This document shows, piece by piece, positions 1-6,825 of a stretch of DNA of 64,000 bases. This DNA comes from Pseudomonadota bacterium (lineage in GTDB: Bacteria; Pseudomonadota; Gammaproteobacteria; Xanthomonadales; Ahniellaceae). The notes below the pieces were generated by a model. The model worked only from the letters and a program-made list of their open reading frames with translations, made no database searches and was not told the DNA's origin. Each line of letters opens with the position of its first letter. The stretch's first letter is position 1. The stretch is taken from contig JALHNO010000014.1 in assembly GCA_022843465.1 (NCBI GenBank), positions 62,001 to 126,000 of the forward strand, written 5' to 3'. The position numbers and the translations under genes were made by a program.

Positions 1-266
1 TTGTGTTTCCCTATGAAGCCCGGCAGGCGTTCTGGATGAAGAACACGCGGATTCCGCTCGATATCATGTACTTCAATCGCGACCGCGCCTTTGTCAGTGC
101 CGCCTACCGCACCCCCGCCTGCAGCGCCGGCGATCGCTGTCCCAGTTATCCGAGCGAGGGTCCGGCTCTTTATGTGCTCGAACTCAATGCCGGCGTCGGT
201 GCCGCGCTGAATCTGAGTCCCGGCGACCGCATCGAATTGCCGAGCCAGATCGGACCGGTGCGCTGA
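1..266 (+). CDS. DUF192 family protein, 5' truncated by window edge
   Basis: The reading frame is open to the window edge, so the N-terminus is missing. The visible 87 residues match the DUF192 fold: the family hallmark FWMKNTRIPLDIMYF lies near the beginning, followed by the conserved stretch in which a hydrophobic strand and the motif YVLELNAG precede a final small beta domain (LSPGDRIEL). DUF192 proteins are small, often exported proteins of unknown function. Any signal peptide would lie upstream of this window. The gene stands alone, 65 bases before the next gene on the same strand. The family call is safe and the function is unknown. Confidence 0.85.
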   Translation, partial: VFPYEARQAFWMKNTRIPLDIMYFNRDRAFVSAAYRTPACSAGDRCPSYPSEGPALYVLELNAGVGAALNLSPGDRIELPSQIGPVR

Positions 267-331
267 ACCAGCGCTCAGCGCCTGCCCTTCTGCTACTTGA
301 TCTTTCGGCGTCCAGGCCTTATCAATCAGGC

Positions 332-1195
332 ATGGACAGCTCGATCAATGCACTGCCACTCGATGTGGAGCAGGGTTGGCGCTACCTGAAGGTGGCGCGC
401 GATGAGGATATCCCTCTGCTCTGGGCATCTCTGCTGATTGCGCGCGACGAATACGCCGAGCTCGATCTCGGCGCCGCGCTGGCGCCGGTCAAGGACTGGT
501 GCGATCGTCTGCGGCCCAGTCTCGCCGGGATTGCCCATCCGGTGCAGGCGGTGCATGCCCTGAATCGATTCGTCTTTGATGAACAGGGCTTCGCCGGCAA
601 CAACGACGATTATTACGATCCCCGCAACAGCTACCTCAACGAAGTGCTCAGCCGTCGGCTGGGCAATCCGATCTCGCTGGCCATCGTGCAGCTGGAGATT
701 GCCCATCAGCTCGGTCTGCCGATGGAAGGCGTTTCATTTCCGGGACACTTCCTGCTGCGGTTCCCGGTCGACGATGGTCTGCTGATTCTCGACCCTTACC
801 ATCGTGGACGCTCACTCGATCTCGATGAGCTGCGCAGCCGTGCCAGCCCACATCTGCCCGGCCGCCGGATCGGCGATGAGCAATTGGGCCGCATGCTCGA
901 GCCGGCGCCGCGACGGGTGATCCTGATGCGCATGCTGCGCAATCTCAAGCAGCTCTATATCGAGCGCGAGGATTTTGCCCGCGCGCTGCGTTGTGCCGAT
1001 CGCCTGCTGCTGCTGGATGACCGTGATCGCGACGAATTGCGCGAACGCGGCAAGCTGTACTGGCGCGTCGGTCATGTCCAGGCGGCGCGCGCCGACTTCA
1101 GTCATTACCTTGCCGAAGCGGTGCAGGCCGAGGATGCCGATCAGGTGCGGCAATGGTTGATCGAACTGGGCAGCGAGCGGCAGCGGCTGAACTGA
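332..1195 (+). CDS. SirB1-family protein (transglutaminase-like fold plus TPR)
   Basis: This 287-residue protein has the two-part SirB1/YchA architecture. The N-terminal half is a transglutaminase-like domain with the family motif NSYLNEVLSRRLGNPISLA around residues 100-118 and a following GVSFPGHFLLR. The C-terminal third (about residues 195-280) is helical and TPR-like (LYIEREDFARALRCADRLL). SirB1 proteins lack a proven enzymatic activity. The conserved core Cys of true transglutaminases is replaced by the NPISLA segment, so catalysis should not be assumed. The ATG at the called start is followed by family-like sequence. It shares its strand with thiE-hemL but is separated from them by the opposite-strand rubredoxin gene. 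Confidence 0.85.
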   Translation: MDSSINALPLDVEQGWRYLKVARDEDIPLLWASLLIARDEYAELDLGAALAPVKDWCDRLRPSLAGIAHPVQAVHALNRFVFDEQGFAGNNDDYYDPRNSYLNEVLSRRLGNPISLAIVQLEIAHQLGLPMEGVSFPGHFLLRFPVDDGLLILDPYHRGRSLDLDELRSRASPHLPGRRIGDEQLGRMLEPAPRRVILMRMLRNLKQLYIEREDFARALRCADRLLLLDDRDRDELRERGKLYWRVGHVQAARADFSHYLAEAVQAEDADQVRQWLIELGSERQRLN

Positions 1196-1230
1196 TCTGC
1201 ACAGCCGCGACTTCCCGGATGCGGAGCGGA

Positions 1231-1422
1231 TCAGGCGAGTTCGAAGTCTTCCTTGCCAACGCCGCAGTCCGGGCACATCCAGTCGGCCGGAATGTCCTCG
1301 AAACGGGTGCCCGGTGGAAAACCATCCTCGGGCAGACCCTTGGCCTCGTCGTAGACAAAGCCGCAAACCACGCAGACATACTGACGGAAGGGCGCTGAGG
1401 GCGCCGTGCTGGAGCTGGACAT
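1231..1422 (-). CDS. Rubredoxin
   Basis: A 63-residue one-iron rubredoxin, an electron carrier. The four iron ligands are visible as two CxxC knuckles: [11 protein letters not shown] (Cys17, Cys20) and [14 protein letters not shown] (Cys50, Cys53). The conserved aromatic core and the [13 protein letters not shown] segment lie between them. I chose the internal ATG because a longer in-frame start would add about 25 residues with no rubredoxin similarity. A short Ser-rich N-terminal tail remains. It is divergent from thiE with 75 bases between the starts, and this rubredoxin-thiE-hemL neighbourhood is familiar from Xanthomonadales. The electron partner (for instance an alkane hydroxylase) is not encoded nearby. 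Confidence 0.95.
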   Translation of the reverse strand: MSSSSTAPSAPFRQYVCVVCGFVYDEAKGLPEDGFPPGTRFEDIPADWMCPDCGVGKEDFELA

Positions 1423-1497
1423 GGGGGATGACTCGGAAAAAGGGAAGCAGGGGCGTATTCTTGCAGGCTGGCCGCCAGACACCAAGCCTCGCAACAT

Positions 1498-2139
1498 ATG
1501 TCCAGTTCACCTTCCAGCAGGATTGCCGGTCTCTACCTGATCACGCGTGAAAGCGCGGACACTGCCGCACTGTTGCGTGTCGTCGGCGCCGCGATCAGTG
1601 GCGGCGCGCGGCTGATCCAGTATCGCGACAAGTCCGGCGACCCGCGGCGCCGGATGCAACAGGCGCAGGCATTGCGCGCGCTCTGCCGCGAGCAGGAATG
1701 CCTGCTGATCGTCAACGATGATGTCGCGCTGGCCGCAGCGGTCGATGCCGACGGCGTGCATCTGGGCGCCGACGACGGCAGTGTGGCCGAGGCACGTGCC
1801 GTGCTCGGACCCGAGCGGATCATCGGTGTCTCCTGCTACAACCGGCTCGAGCTCGCCACGGCAGCCGCAGGCGCCGGCGCCGATTACGTCGCCTTTGGCG
1901 CCTTCTTCAGCTCTGCTACCAAGCCTGGCGCCGTCACTGCCGCGCCGCAACTGCTGTGCGAGGCGCGCTCTCTGGGGGTTCCGCTGGTCGCAATCGGCGG
2001 CATCAACGCCGACAATGGTCGCGTGCTTGTTCGGGCTGGCGCCGATGCGCTCGCCGTGCTGGCGGCGGTCTGGGATGCTGAGGACAGCGCCGCCGCGGCC
2101 GCCCGCATCAAACAACTCTTCAATGAACAGGATCCTTGA
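1498..2139 (+). CDS. thiE: Thiamine-phosphate synthase
   Basis: ThiE joins HMP-pyrophosphate and HET-phosphate to make thiamine phosphate. The 213-residue protein is a complete TIM barrel with the expected active-site motifs: QYRDK (41-45), VNDD (72-75), DGVHLG (85-90), the GVSCYN loop (110-115), SATK (139-142), and a C-terminal phosphate-binding GGI. Length is normal for the family. Its stop codon lies one base before the hemL start, so the two are almost certainly cotranscribed. No TPP riboswitch is visible upstream, where only the divergent rubredoxin gene lies. Confidence 0.97.
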   Translation: MSSSPSSRIAGLYLITRESADTAALLRVVGAAISGGARLIQYRDKSGDPRRRMQQAQALRALCREQECLLIVNDDVALAAAVDADGVHLGADDGSVAEARAVLGPERIIGVSCYNRLELATAAAGAGADYVAFGAFFSSATKPGAVTAAPQLLCEARSLGVPLVAIGGINADNGRVLVRAGADALAVLAAVWDAEDSAAAAARIKQLFNEQDP

Positions 2140-2140
2140 G

Positions 2141-3418
2141 ATGAGCAGCAACCAGGAACTCTTCAGCCGTGCCCGCAAGCTGATGCCCGGAGGCGTCAAC
2201 TCACCGGTGCGCGCCTTCAAATCGGTTGGTGGTGAGCCATTCTTCAGCGTGCGCGCCGAGGGTGCCTTTCTGTGGGATGCCGAGGGCAGGCGCTATATCG
2301 ACTATGTCGGATCCTGGGGTCCGATGATCCTCGGCCACGCGCATCCGGCCGTGATCGAGGCGGTGCTCAAGACTGCGCGCGACGGGCTCAGCTTTGGCAC
2401 GCCCAACCCGCTGGAAGTGGAAATGGCCGAGGTGCTGATCGACCTGGTGCCGGCGCTCGAGATGATCCGCATGGTCAACTCCGGTACCGAGGCCACGATG
2501 TCGGCGATCCGCCTGGCGCGCGGGCATACCGGGCGCAGTCGCGTGGTGAAGTTCGAGGGCTGCTATCACGGTCATGGCGATACCTTCCTGGTGAAGGCGG
2601 GCTCCGGCATGCTGACACTGGGCGTGCCGACATCGCCGGGCGTTCCGGCGGGACTCGCCGACCTGACACTGACCCTGCCGTTCAACGACTTCGATGCCGC
2701 CGACGCGCTGTTTGCGGCGCAGGGCAGCGAGATCGCCGCGCTGATCCTGGAACCGATCATCGGCAATGCCAACCTGATCCTGCCAAGCCCCGGCTTTCTC
2801 GCGCATCTGCGGGCGCTATGCAGCCAACACGGCGTCCTGCTGATCTTCGATGAGGTGATGACCGGTTTTCGGGTCGCTCCCGCGGGCGCCCAGCAGCTCT
2901 ACGGGATCGAGCCGGATCTGAGCACCTTCGGCAAGATCATCGGCGGTGGCATGCCGGTCGGCGCCTATGGCGGTCGCCGCGACCTGATGGAACAGATCGC
3001 GCCCTCGGGACCGATCTATCAGGCCGGTACCCTGAGCGGGAATCCGGTTGCGATGGCGGCCGGGCTTGCCACGCTCGCGCAATTGCGCGCACCCGACTTC
3101 TACTCGCGACTGCAAGCCAGTACGACACGACTCTGCGATGGTCTGCAGGCGGCGGCCGACGCGGCTGGTGTCGCCTTCAGCTGCAACGCGGTCTGCGGCA
3201 TGTTCGGCCTGTTCTTCAGTGATGAGCCGGTGCACAGCTATGCCGCCGCGATGCGTTCGGACGGCGCCCGCTTCAACCGCTTCTTCCACGGCATGCTGGA
3301 GCGCGGCATCTATTTCGCGCCCTCGGCCTATGAGGCAGGGTTTATCTCGGCTGCCCACAGCGATGCCCTGATCGACACCACGATCGAGGCGGCGCGCGAA
3401 GTGTTTGCGGGCTTGTAG
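2141..3418 (+). CDS. hemL: Glutamate-1-semialdehyde 2,1-aminomutase
   Basis: HemL converts glutamate-1-semialdehyde to 5-aminolevulinate in the C5 route to tetrapyrroles. The protein is 425 residues, as in E. coli, and begins with the diagnostic stretch [16 protein letters not shown]. The PLP-binding lysine is Lys265 in [18 protein letters not shown], and the cofactor-contacting [16 protein letters not shown] loop and FDEVMTGFR are intact. An in-frame ATG 18 bases upstream, inside thiE, is possible, but the called ATG fits family N-termini. It forms a two-gene unit with thiE. hemW, which acts in heme trafficking, lies about 9 kb away in a different operon. Confidence 0.97.
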   Translation: MSSNQELFSRARKLMPGGVNSPVRAFKSVGGEPFFSVRAEGAFLWDAEGRRYIDYVGSWGPMILGHAHPAVIEAVLKTARDGLSFGTPNPLEVEMAEVLIDLVPALEMIRMVNSGTEATMSAIRLARGHTGRSRVVKFEGCYHGHGDTFLVKAGSGMLTLGVPTSPGVPAGLADLTLTLPFNDFDAADALFAAQGSEIAALILEPIIGNANLILPSPGFLAHLRALCSQHGVLLIFDEVMTGFRVAPAGAQQLYGIEPDLSTFGKIIGGGMPVGAYGGRRDLMEQIAPSGPIYQAGTLSGNPVAMAAGLATLAQLRAPDFYSRLQASTTRLCDGLQAAADAAGVAFSCNAVCGMFGLFFSDEPVHSYAAAMRSDGARFNRFFHGMLERGIYFAPSAYEAGFISAAHSDALIDTTIEAAREVFAGL

Positions 3419-3493
3419 CCCTTGGCAGACAGCGGCATGCGCGCTGCGTCGCGCGGGCATAATCGAACGGCACTGATGCATCAAGGAATCGAC

Positions 3494-4636
3494 ATGGCAA
3501 GTGAATCGATGAAGTTCTCCACCCTGGTGGTGCACGCAGGTGCCGAGCCGCAGCCGCACACCGCTGCGGTCGCCGACAGCATCCACCTGTCGACCACCTT
3601 CGTGCATGCGGCGGACGGCAAGCGTGCTCCCGCTGGCCTTGAGTATCAGCGCGAGGCACACCCCAATGCGCTGGCGCTGGAGCGCGCGCTCTGCAGTGTC
3701 GAGGGTGGCGCCGAATCGCTGTGCTTCGCCTCTGGCATGGCGGCGATCTCGGCGCTGATGCATGGCCTGGACGGCAACGGCGAGGTGTTGATCGGCACCG
3801 ATGTCTATCAGGGTACACGCACCCTGGCGCGCGAATTCCTGCAGCCCGCCGGATTCAATGTGCGCGAGGTCGACCACGCCGACAGCGATGCCTTCGAACG
3901 TGCGATCGGCCCGCTGACCCGGCTGGTCTGGCTGGAGACGCCCTCCAATCCGTTGCTGTCGGTGGGCGACATTGCACGCACCGCCCTGATCTGCAAGGCG
4001 CACTCGGCGCTACTGGCCGTCGACAACACCTTCGCGTCGCCGGCTCTGCAGAATCCCCTGCGACTGGGCGCCGATGTGGTGATGCATTCGACCACAAAGT
4101 ATCTTGGCGGTCACAGCGATGTGATGGGTGGTGCGCTTGTGTTCGCCCGCAACGACAGACTGTTCGAGCGCGTTGCCCACTATCGCCACCTGCATGGTGC
4201 CCTGCTGCCGCCGTTCAGCGCCTGGCTGACCCTGCGCGGTCTGCGTACCCTGTCGGTACGCATGGATCGGCATACCCGCAATGCCCTGGGCGTGGCCGAG
4301 TATCTGGCCACCCGCAGCGAGATCGAGCGGGTGAACTACCCGGGATTGGCAAGCCATCCGAACCATGCCGTGGCTGCCCGCCAGATGCGTGCCTTCGGCG
4401 GCATGCTGTCGTTTCAACTCAAGGGCGGTCGCGCGGCGGCATTGAGAGTGGCCGACGCACTCGACCTGTTCACCAATGCCACCTCACTTGGTGGCGTCGA
4501 GTCCCTGGTCGAGCATCGTGCCTCGGTCGAGGGCGCACAGCCGGTGACGGCCGACAATCTGCTGCGCCTGTCGATTGGTCTGGAAGATGTCGATGATCTG
4601 ATCGCCGATCTGGCGCAGGCGCTCGATACGCTCTGA
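3494..4636 (+). CDS. Trans-sulfuration PLP enzyme (cystathionine gamma-synthase/lyase family)
   Basis: A 380-residue Cys/Met-metabolism PLP-dependent enzyme. The Schiff-base lysine is Lys202 in MHSTTKYLGGHSD, the cofactor Asp is in AVDNTF, and the substrate loop ETPSNPLL and C-terminal SLGGVESLVEHRAS are all present. The usual YSRxxNPT motif near residue 50 appears as YQREAHPN. The family includes cystathionine gamma-synthase, cystathionine gamma-lyase, O-succinylhomoserine sulfhydrylase and methionine gamma-lyase, and I cannot separate these by eye. The start is fixed by an AAGGAA ribosome site before ATG. The next 394 bases hold only repeats. Confidence 0.85.
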   Translation: MASESMKFSTLVVHAGAEPQPHTAAVADSIHLSTTFVHAADGKRAPAGLEYQREAHPNALALERALCSVEGGAESLCFASGMAAISALMHGLDGNGEVLIGTDVYQGTRTLAREFLQPAGFNVREVDHADSDAFERAIGPLTRLVWLETPSNPLLSVGDIARTALICKAHSALLAVDNTFASPALQNPLRLGADVVMHSTTKYLGGHSDVMGGALVFARNDRLFERVAHYRHLHGALLPPFSAWLTLRGLRTLSVRMDRHTRNALGVAEYLATRSEIERVNYPGLASHPNHAVAARQMRAFGGMLSFQLKGGRAAALRVADALDLFTNATSLGGVESLVEHRASVEGAQPVTADNLLRLSIGLEDVDDLIADLAQALDTL

Positions 4637-4668
4637 GGCTCGATCATGCGAACTACGCGGCGATCGCT

Positions 4669-5035
4669 GATGCGGTTCGCTGGCGCTCACCACGTCCTAC
4701 GGCAGGCAGGCGGGTGAGCGTGATCGTAGGATGCGGTGAACGCAGTGAACCGCATCGATCTGCAACCGGGACGCGTTCTGCGCCGAGTCCGGGTGGCCAC
4801 CCATGATGCGGTTCGCTGGCGCTCACCACATCCTACGTGAGGGCGAAGGCGTCTCGCGTGAGGTTCTCCGGGTCGCCCGCGGTCGCCCGCACATTGTCCT
4901 CGATGCGGATGCCGCCATAGGATCGTAGGATGCGGTGAACGCAGTGAACCGCATCAATGTGCAATCTGAGTGCGCTCGGCGCCGATGGCATCGGACGTCA
5001 ATGATGCGGTTCGCTGGCGCTCACCACATCCTACG
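4669..5035. repeat. Cluster of five REP-like palindromic units between the PLP enzyme and pepQ
   Basis: This otherwise gene-free interval carries five copies of a 32-33-base repeat in alternating orientation. Forward units (GATGCGGTTCGCTGGCG..., ending CATCCTACG) lie at 4669-4701, 4805-4837 and 5003-5035. Inverted units (CGTAGGATGCGGTGAACG..., ending AACCGCATC) lie at 4725-4756 and 4924-4955. Each unit is itself partly palindromic (GATGCGGT...ACCGCATC), and neighbouring units can pair with one another, as in REP/BIME elements. The last forward unit contains the pepQ stop codon. The cluster could act as a transcription or mRNA-end structure between two genes that converge on it. Confidence 0.85.
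4833..4919 (-). pseudogene. Orphan second copy of the pepQ 3' end (last 28 codons plus stop)
   Basis: On the minus strand this segment reads the same 28 C-terminal residues and TAG stop as the intact pepQ downstream (YGGIRIEDNV...TRDAFALT). Only one residue changes (Ala for Thr in RATAGDPEN). At the DNA level the two copies differ at nine bases, and eight of these are synonymous third positions. It begins abruptly after the upstream REP-like unit and has no start codon. The repeat units on either side are duplicated with it at a period of about 198-199 bases. It is a gene relic, not an independent gene. Confidence 0.9.
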
Positions 5036-6347
5036 TGAGGGCGAAGGCGTCGCGGGTCAGATTTTCGGGGTCGCCCGTAGTGGCCCGCACATTGTCCTCG
5101 ATGCGGATGCCGCCATAGGGACGCAGACGTTCGATCTTTTCCCAGTTGACCGAACCGGCATGCGGTCCGCTGCGCAGCGTGGCCAGCAGGGAATCAATGA
5201 AATACAGCCCAGGCTCGATGGTCACCACGAAGTCCGGCTCCAGCGTGCGTGTCATCCGCAGATAGGGGTGACCGGCCGGGCGGGCAATGAAGCCGCCGGC
5301 AGCGCTCTCCATGAAGCCGGCCACGTCGTGCACCTGCAGCCCGATGGGATGGCCGACCCCGTGTGGCATGAAGGTGCTGGTGACCCCGGTCTCGACCAGC
5401 GACGCTGGCTCCATCCGCACGATGTCGTGATTGCGCAGGATGGTCGCGATGCGGGCATGGGTATCGAGATGGATTTCGGGATAGGGCTTGCCGGCCCGCA
5501 CCTGGGCGCAGAGTTGCAACTGATCCGCTTCCATCGCATCGATCAACGACTGGAATTCTTCATTGTCGTTGCAATAGGTGCGGGTAATGTCGGCAGCGTA
5601 ACCATTGACCTGGGCACCGGCATCGATCAGGAAGGATCGATGCGCATCCGGCTTGTCGTCGCGCTGGTACTGGTAGTGCAGAATCGCGGCATGTTCGTTC
5701 AATGCCACGATATTGCCGTAGGGCAGTTCGTTTTCGACATGTCCGGCGGCAGCACAGTAGGCGCGATGGATATCCAGCTCGGAGGCGCCCGCGCGAAACG
5801 CCGCCGCTGCGGCAACGTGGGCGCGTGTCGCGCGCCGAGAAGCCAGTCGCATATTGGCCAGCTCGTAACCGGTCTTGGCACTGCGCGCGAAGTGCAGCGC
5901 ATTGAGCACCGCCTCGGGATTGTTCGGCACCAGGCCGTCGAGCGCAGCGGATGCTTCAGCGATTACCGCGCAGCGGCCGGTCGCCGGCAGCAGTTTCACC
6001 GCCTGCGCTGGCTCGCTGATCACGCGGATGTCGAAATGTTCGACCCAGTAGCCGGCCGGCGCGGCCGGGGTTTCGTGCCAGTAGTCGTCGGGCTGGTAGT
6101 AGGCGAGGATGGGCTTGCTGCCGGGCGTATGGATGATCCAGCAGTCAGGATGGCGCAGCAGGGGCAGCCAGGCCTTGAACTGCGGGCTGACGAAGTAGGG
6201 GCTCGGCATATCGTCGAGAAAGCGATAGACCGCGCGCCCGGATCCGATGACCAGATGATCGTAGCCGCCGGCGAGGAGGGCGGCGTCCGCGCGTTGCATC
6301 ACCGTGCGCAAATGACTCGGATACAGATCGGCCAGTTCACTGGTCAT
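5031..6347 (-). CDS. pepQ: Xaa-Pro dipeptidase (prolidase)
   Basis: PepQ is a cytosolic dinuclear-metal peptidase that splits Xaa-Pro dipeptides. The 438-residue protein follows E. coli PepQ closely along its length: an N-terminal creatinase-like domain (FLDDMPSPYFVSPQFKAWLP), then the pita-bread M24B domain. Metal ligands are in place: Asp242 (FLIDAGAQVNGYAADITRT), Asp253, His333 (MPHGVGHPIGLQVHD), Glu378 (VTIEPGLYFI) and Glu417 (GGIRIEDN). The stop codon lies inside a REP-like unit, and a second version of its last 28 codons lies just beyond. No partner genes share the transcription unit. Confidence 0.95.
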   Translation of the reverse strand: MTSELADLYPSHLRTVMQRADAALLAGGYDHLVIGSGRAVYRFLDDMPSPYFVSPQFKAWLPLLRHPDCWIIHTPGSKPILAYYQPDDYWHETPAAPAGYWVEHFDIRVISEPAQAVKLLPATGRCAVIAEASAALDGLVPNNPEAVLNALHFARSAKTGYELANMRLASRRATRAHVAAAAAFRAGASELDIHRAYCAAAGHVENELPYGNIVALNEHAAILHYQYQRDDKPDAHRSFLIDAGAQVNGYAADITRTYCNDNEEFQSLIDAMEADQLQLCAQVRAGKPYPEIHLDTHARIATILRNHDIVRMEPASLVETGVTSTFMPHGVGHPIGLQVHDVAGFMESAAGGFIARPAGHPYLRMTRTLEPDFVVTIEPGLYFIDSLLATLRSGPHAGSVNWEKIERLRPYGGIRIEDNVRATTGDPENLTRDAFALT

Positions 6348-6483
6348 CAGCGTGCTCCCATGCAGAAGCTGCCATTGTATCGGGGTTTACCGGTTCCGCA
6401 GTGGACCGCAACCTGTCTCGCTCAGAATGGTGCAGACGGGCAGCGGCGCCACCATCGGGTGCTGGTACCGACCCGCGTGCGGA

Positions 6484-6825
6484 TCAGTCGCGGGCTTCGC
6501 GTTCGAGCCAGCCATCGATCACATCGAGATCGCGCGGCGCAATGTCGATGATGCGAAAGCCGGTCCAGAACTGACCCGGCAACGAGGAAGGTGCGGTCCA
6601 TTGTTCGTGCACGCCAATCTCGATCGGCACCGGCAGGCCACGGGTGTCGGGCAAGTGGAAACTGAGCTGATAGAGCGCATTGTCACGCATCCGGTTTTCG
6701 GCGATCAGCATCATGCCATCCACCGAAAGATCGCCAACGCGCCCGATCTGCTGACCGGTCATGGTATCGACTACCGGTAGCGCATCTTCGGCCTTGCGGC
6801 GCTTGTTGCGGCGGGTTTCGCTCAT
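6484..6825 (-). CDS. PilZ domain protein (putative c-di-GMP receptor)
   Basis: This 113-residue single-domain protein carries the PilZ c-di-GMP-binding signature: an Arg-rich N-terminal motif RRNKRR (residues 5-10, the RxxxR switch) and DLSVDG (32-37, the D/NxSxxG motif), followed by a beta barrel with GFRIIDI. Intact motifs suggest that it can bind c-di-GMP. Its ATG overlaps the stop of the preceding DUF1631 gene by four bases (ATGA), indicating translational coupling and shared function. An EAL-type protein with complete catalytic residues is encoded 30 kb away in this window. Direct targets are unknown. Confidence 0.85.
   Translation of the reverse strand: MSETRRNKRRKAEDALPVVDTMTGQQIGRVGDLSVDGMMLIAENRMRDNALYQLSFHLPDTRGLPVPIEIGVHEQWTAPSSLPGQFWTGFRIIDIAPRDLDVIDGWLEREARD

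Noticed and set aside
1718-2140. Apparent ThiE-HemL fusion frame
   Set aside because: The hemL frame is open upstream through thiE, but the product there is shadow sequence; hemL has its own ATG directly after the thiE stop.
4669-5035. CRISPR-like array of five short repeats
   Set aside because: Units alternate in orientation, the spacing is irregular and one interval contains pepQ coding sequence; this is a REP-type cluster.
4935-6551. A 538-codon plus-strand frame opposite pepQ
   Set aside because: The minus strand encodes a complete prolidase with all metal ligands; the plus frame runs through the REP-like repeats and has no family resemblance.
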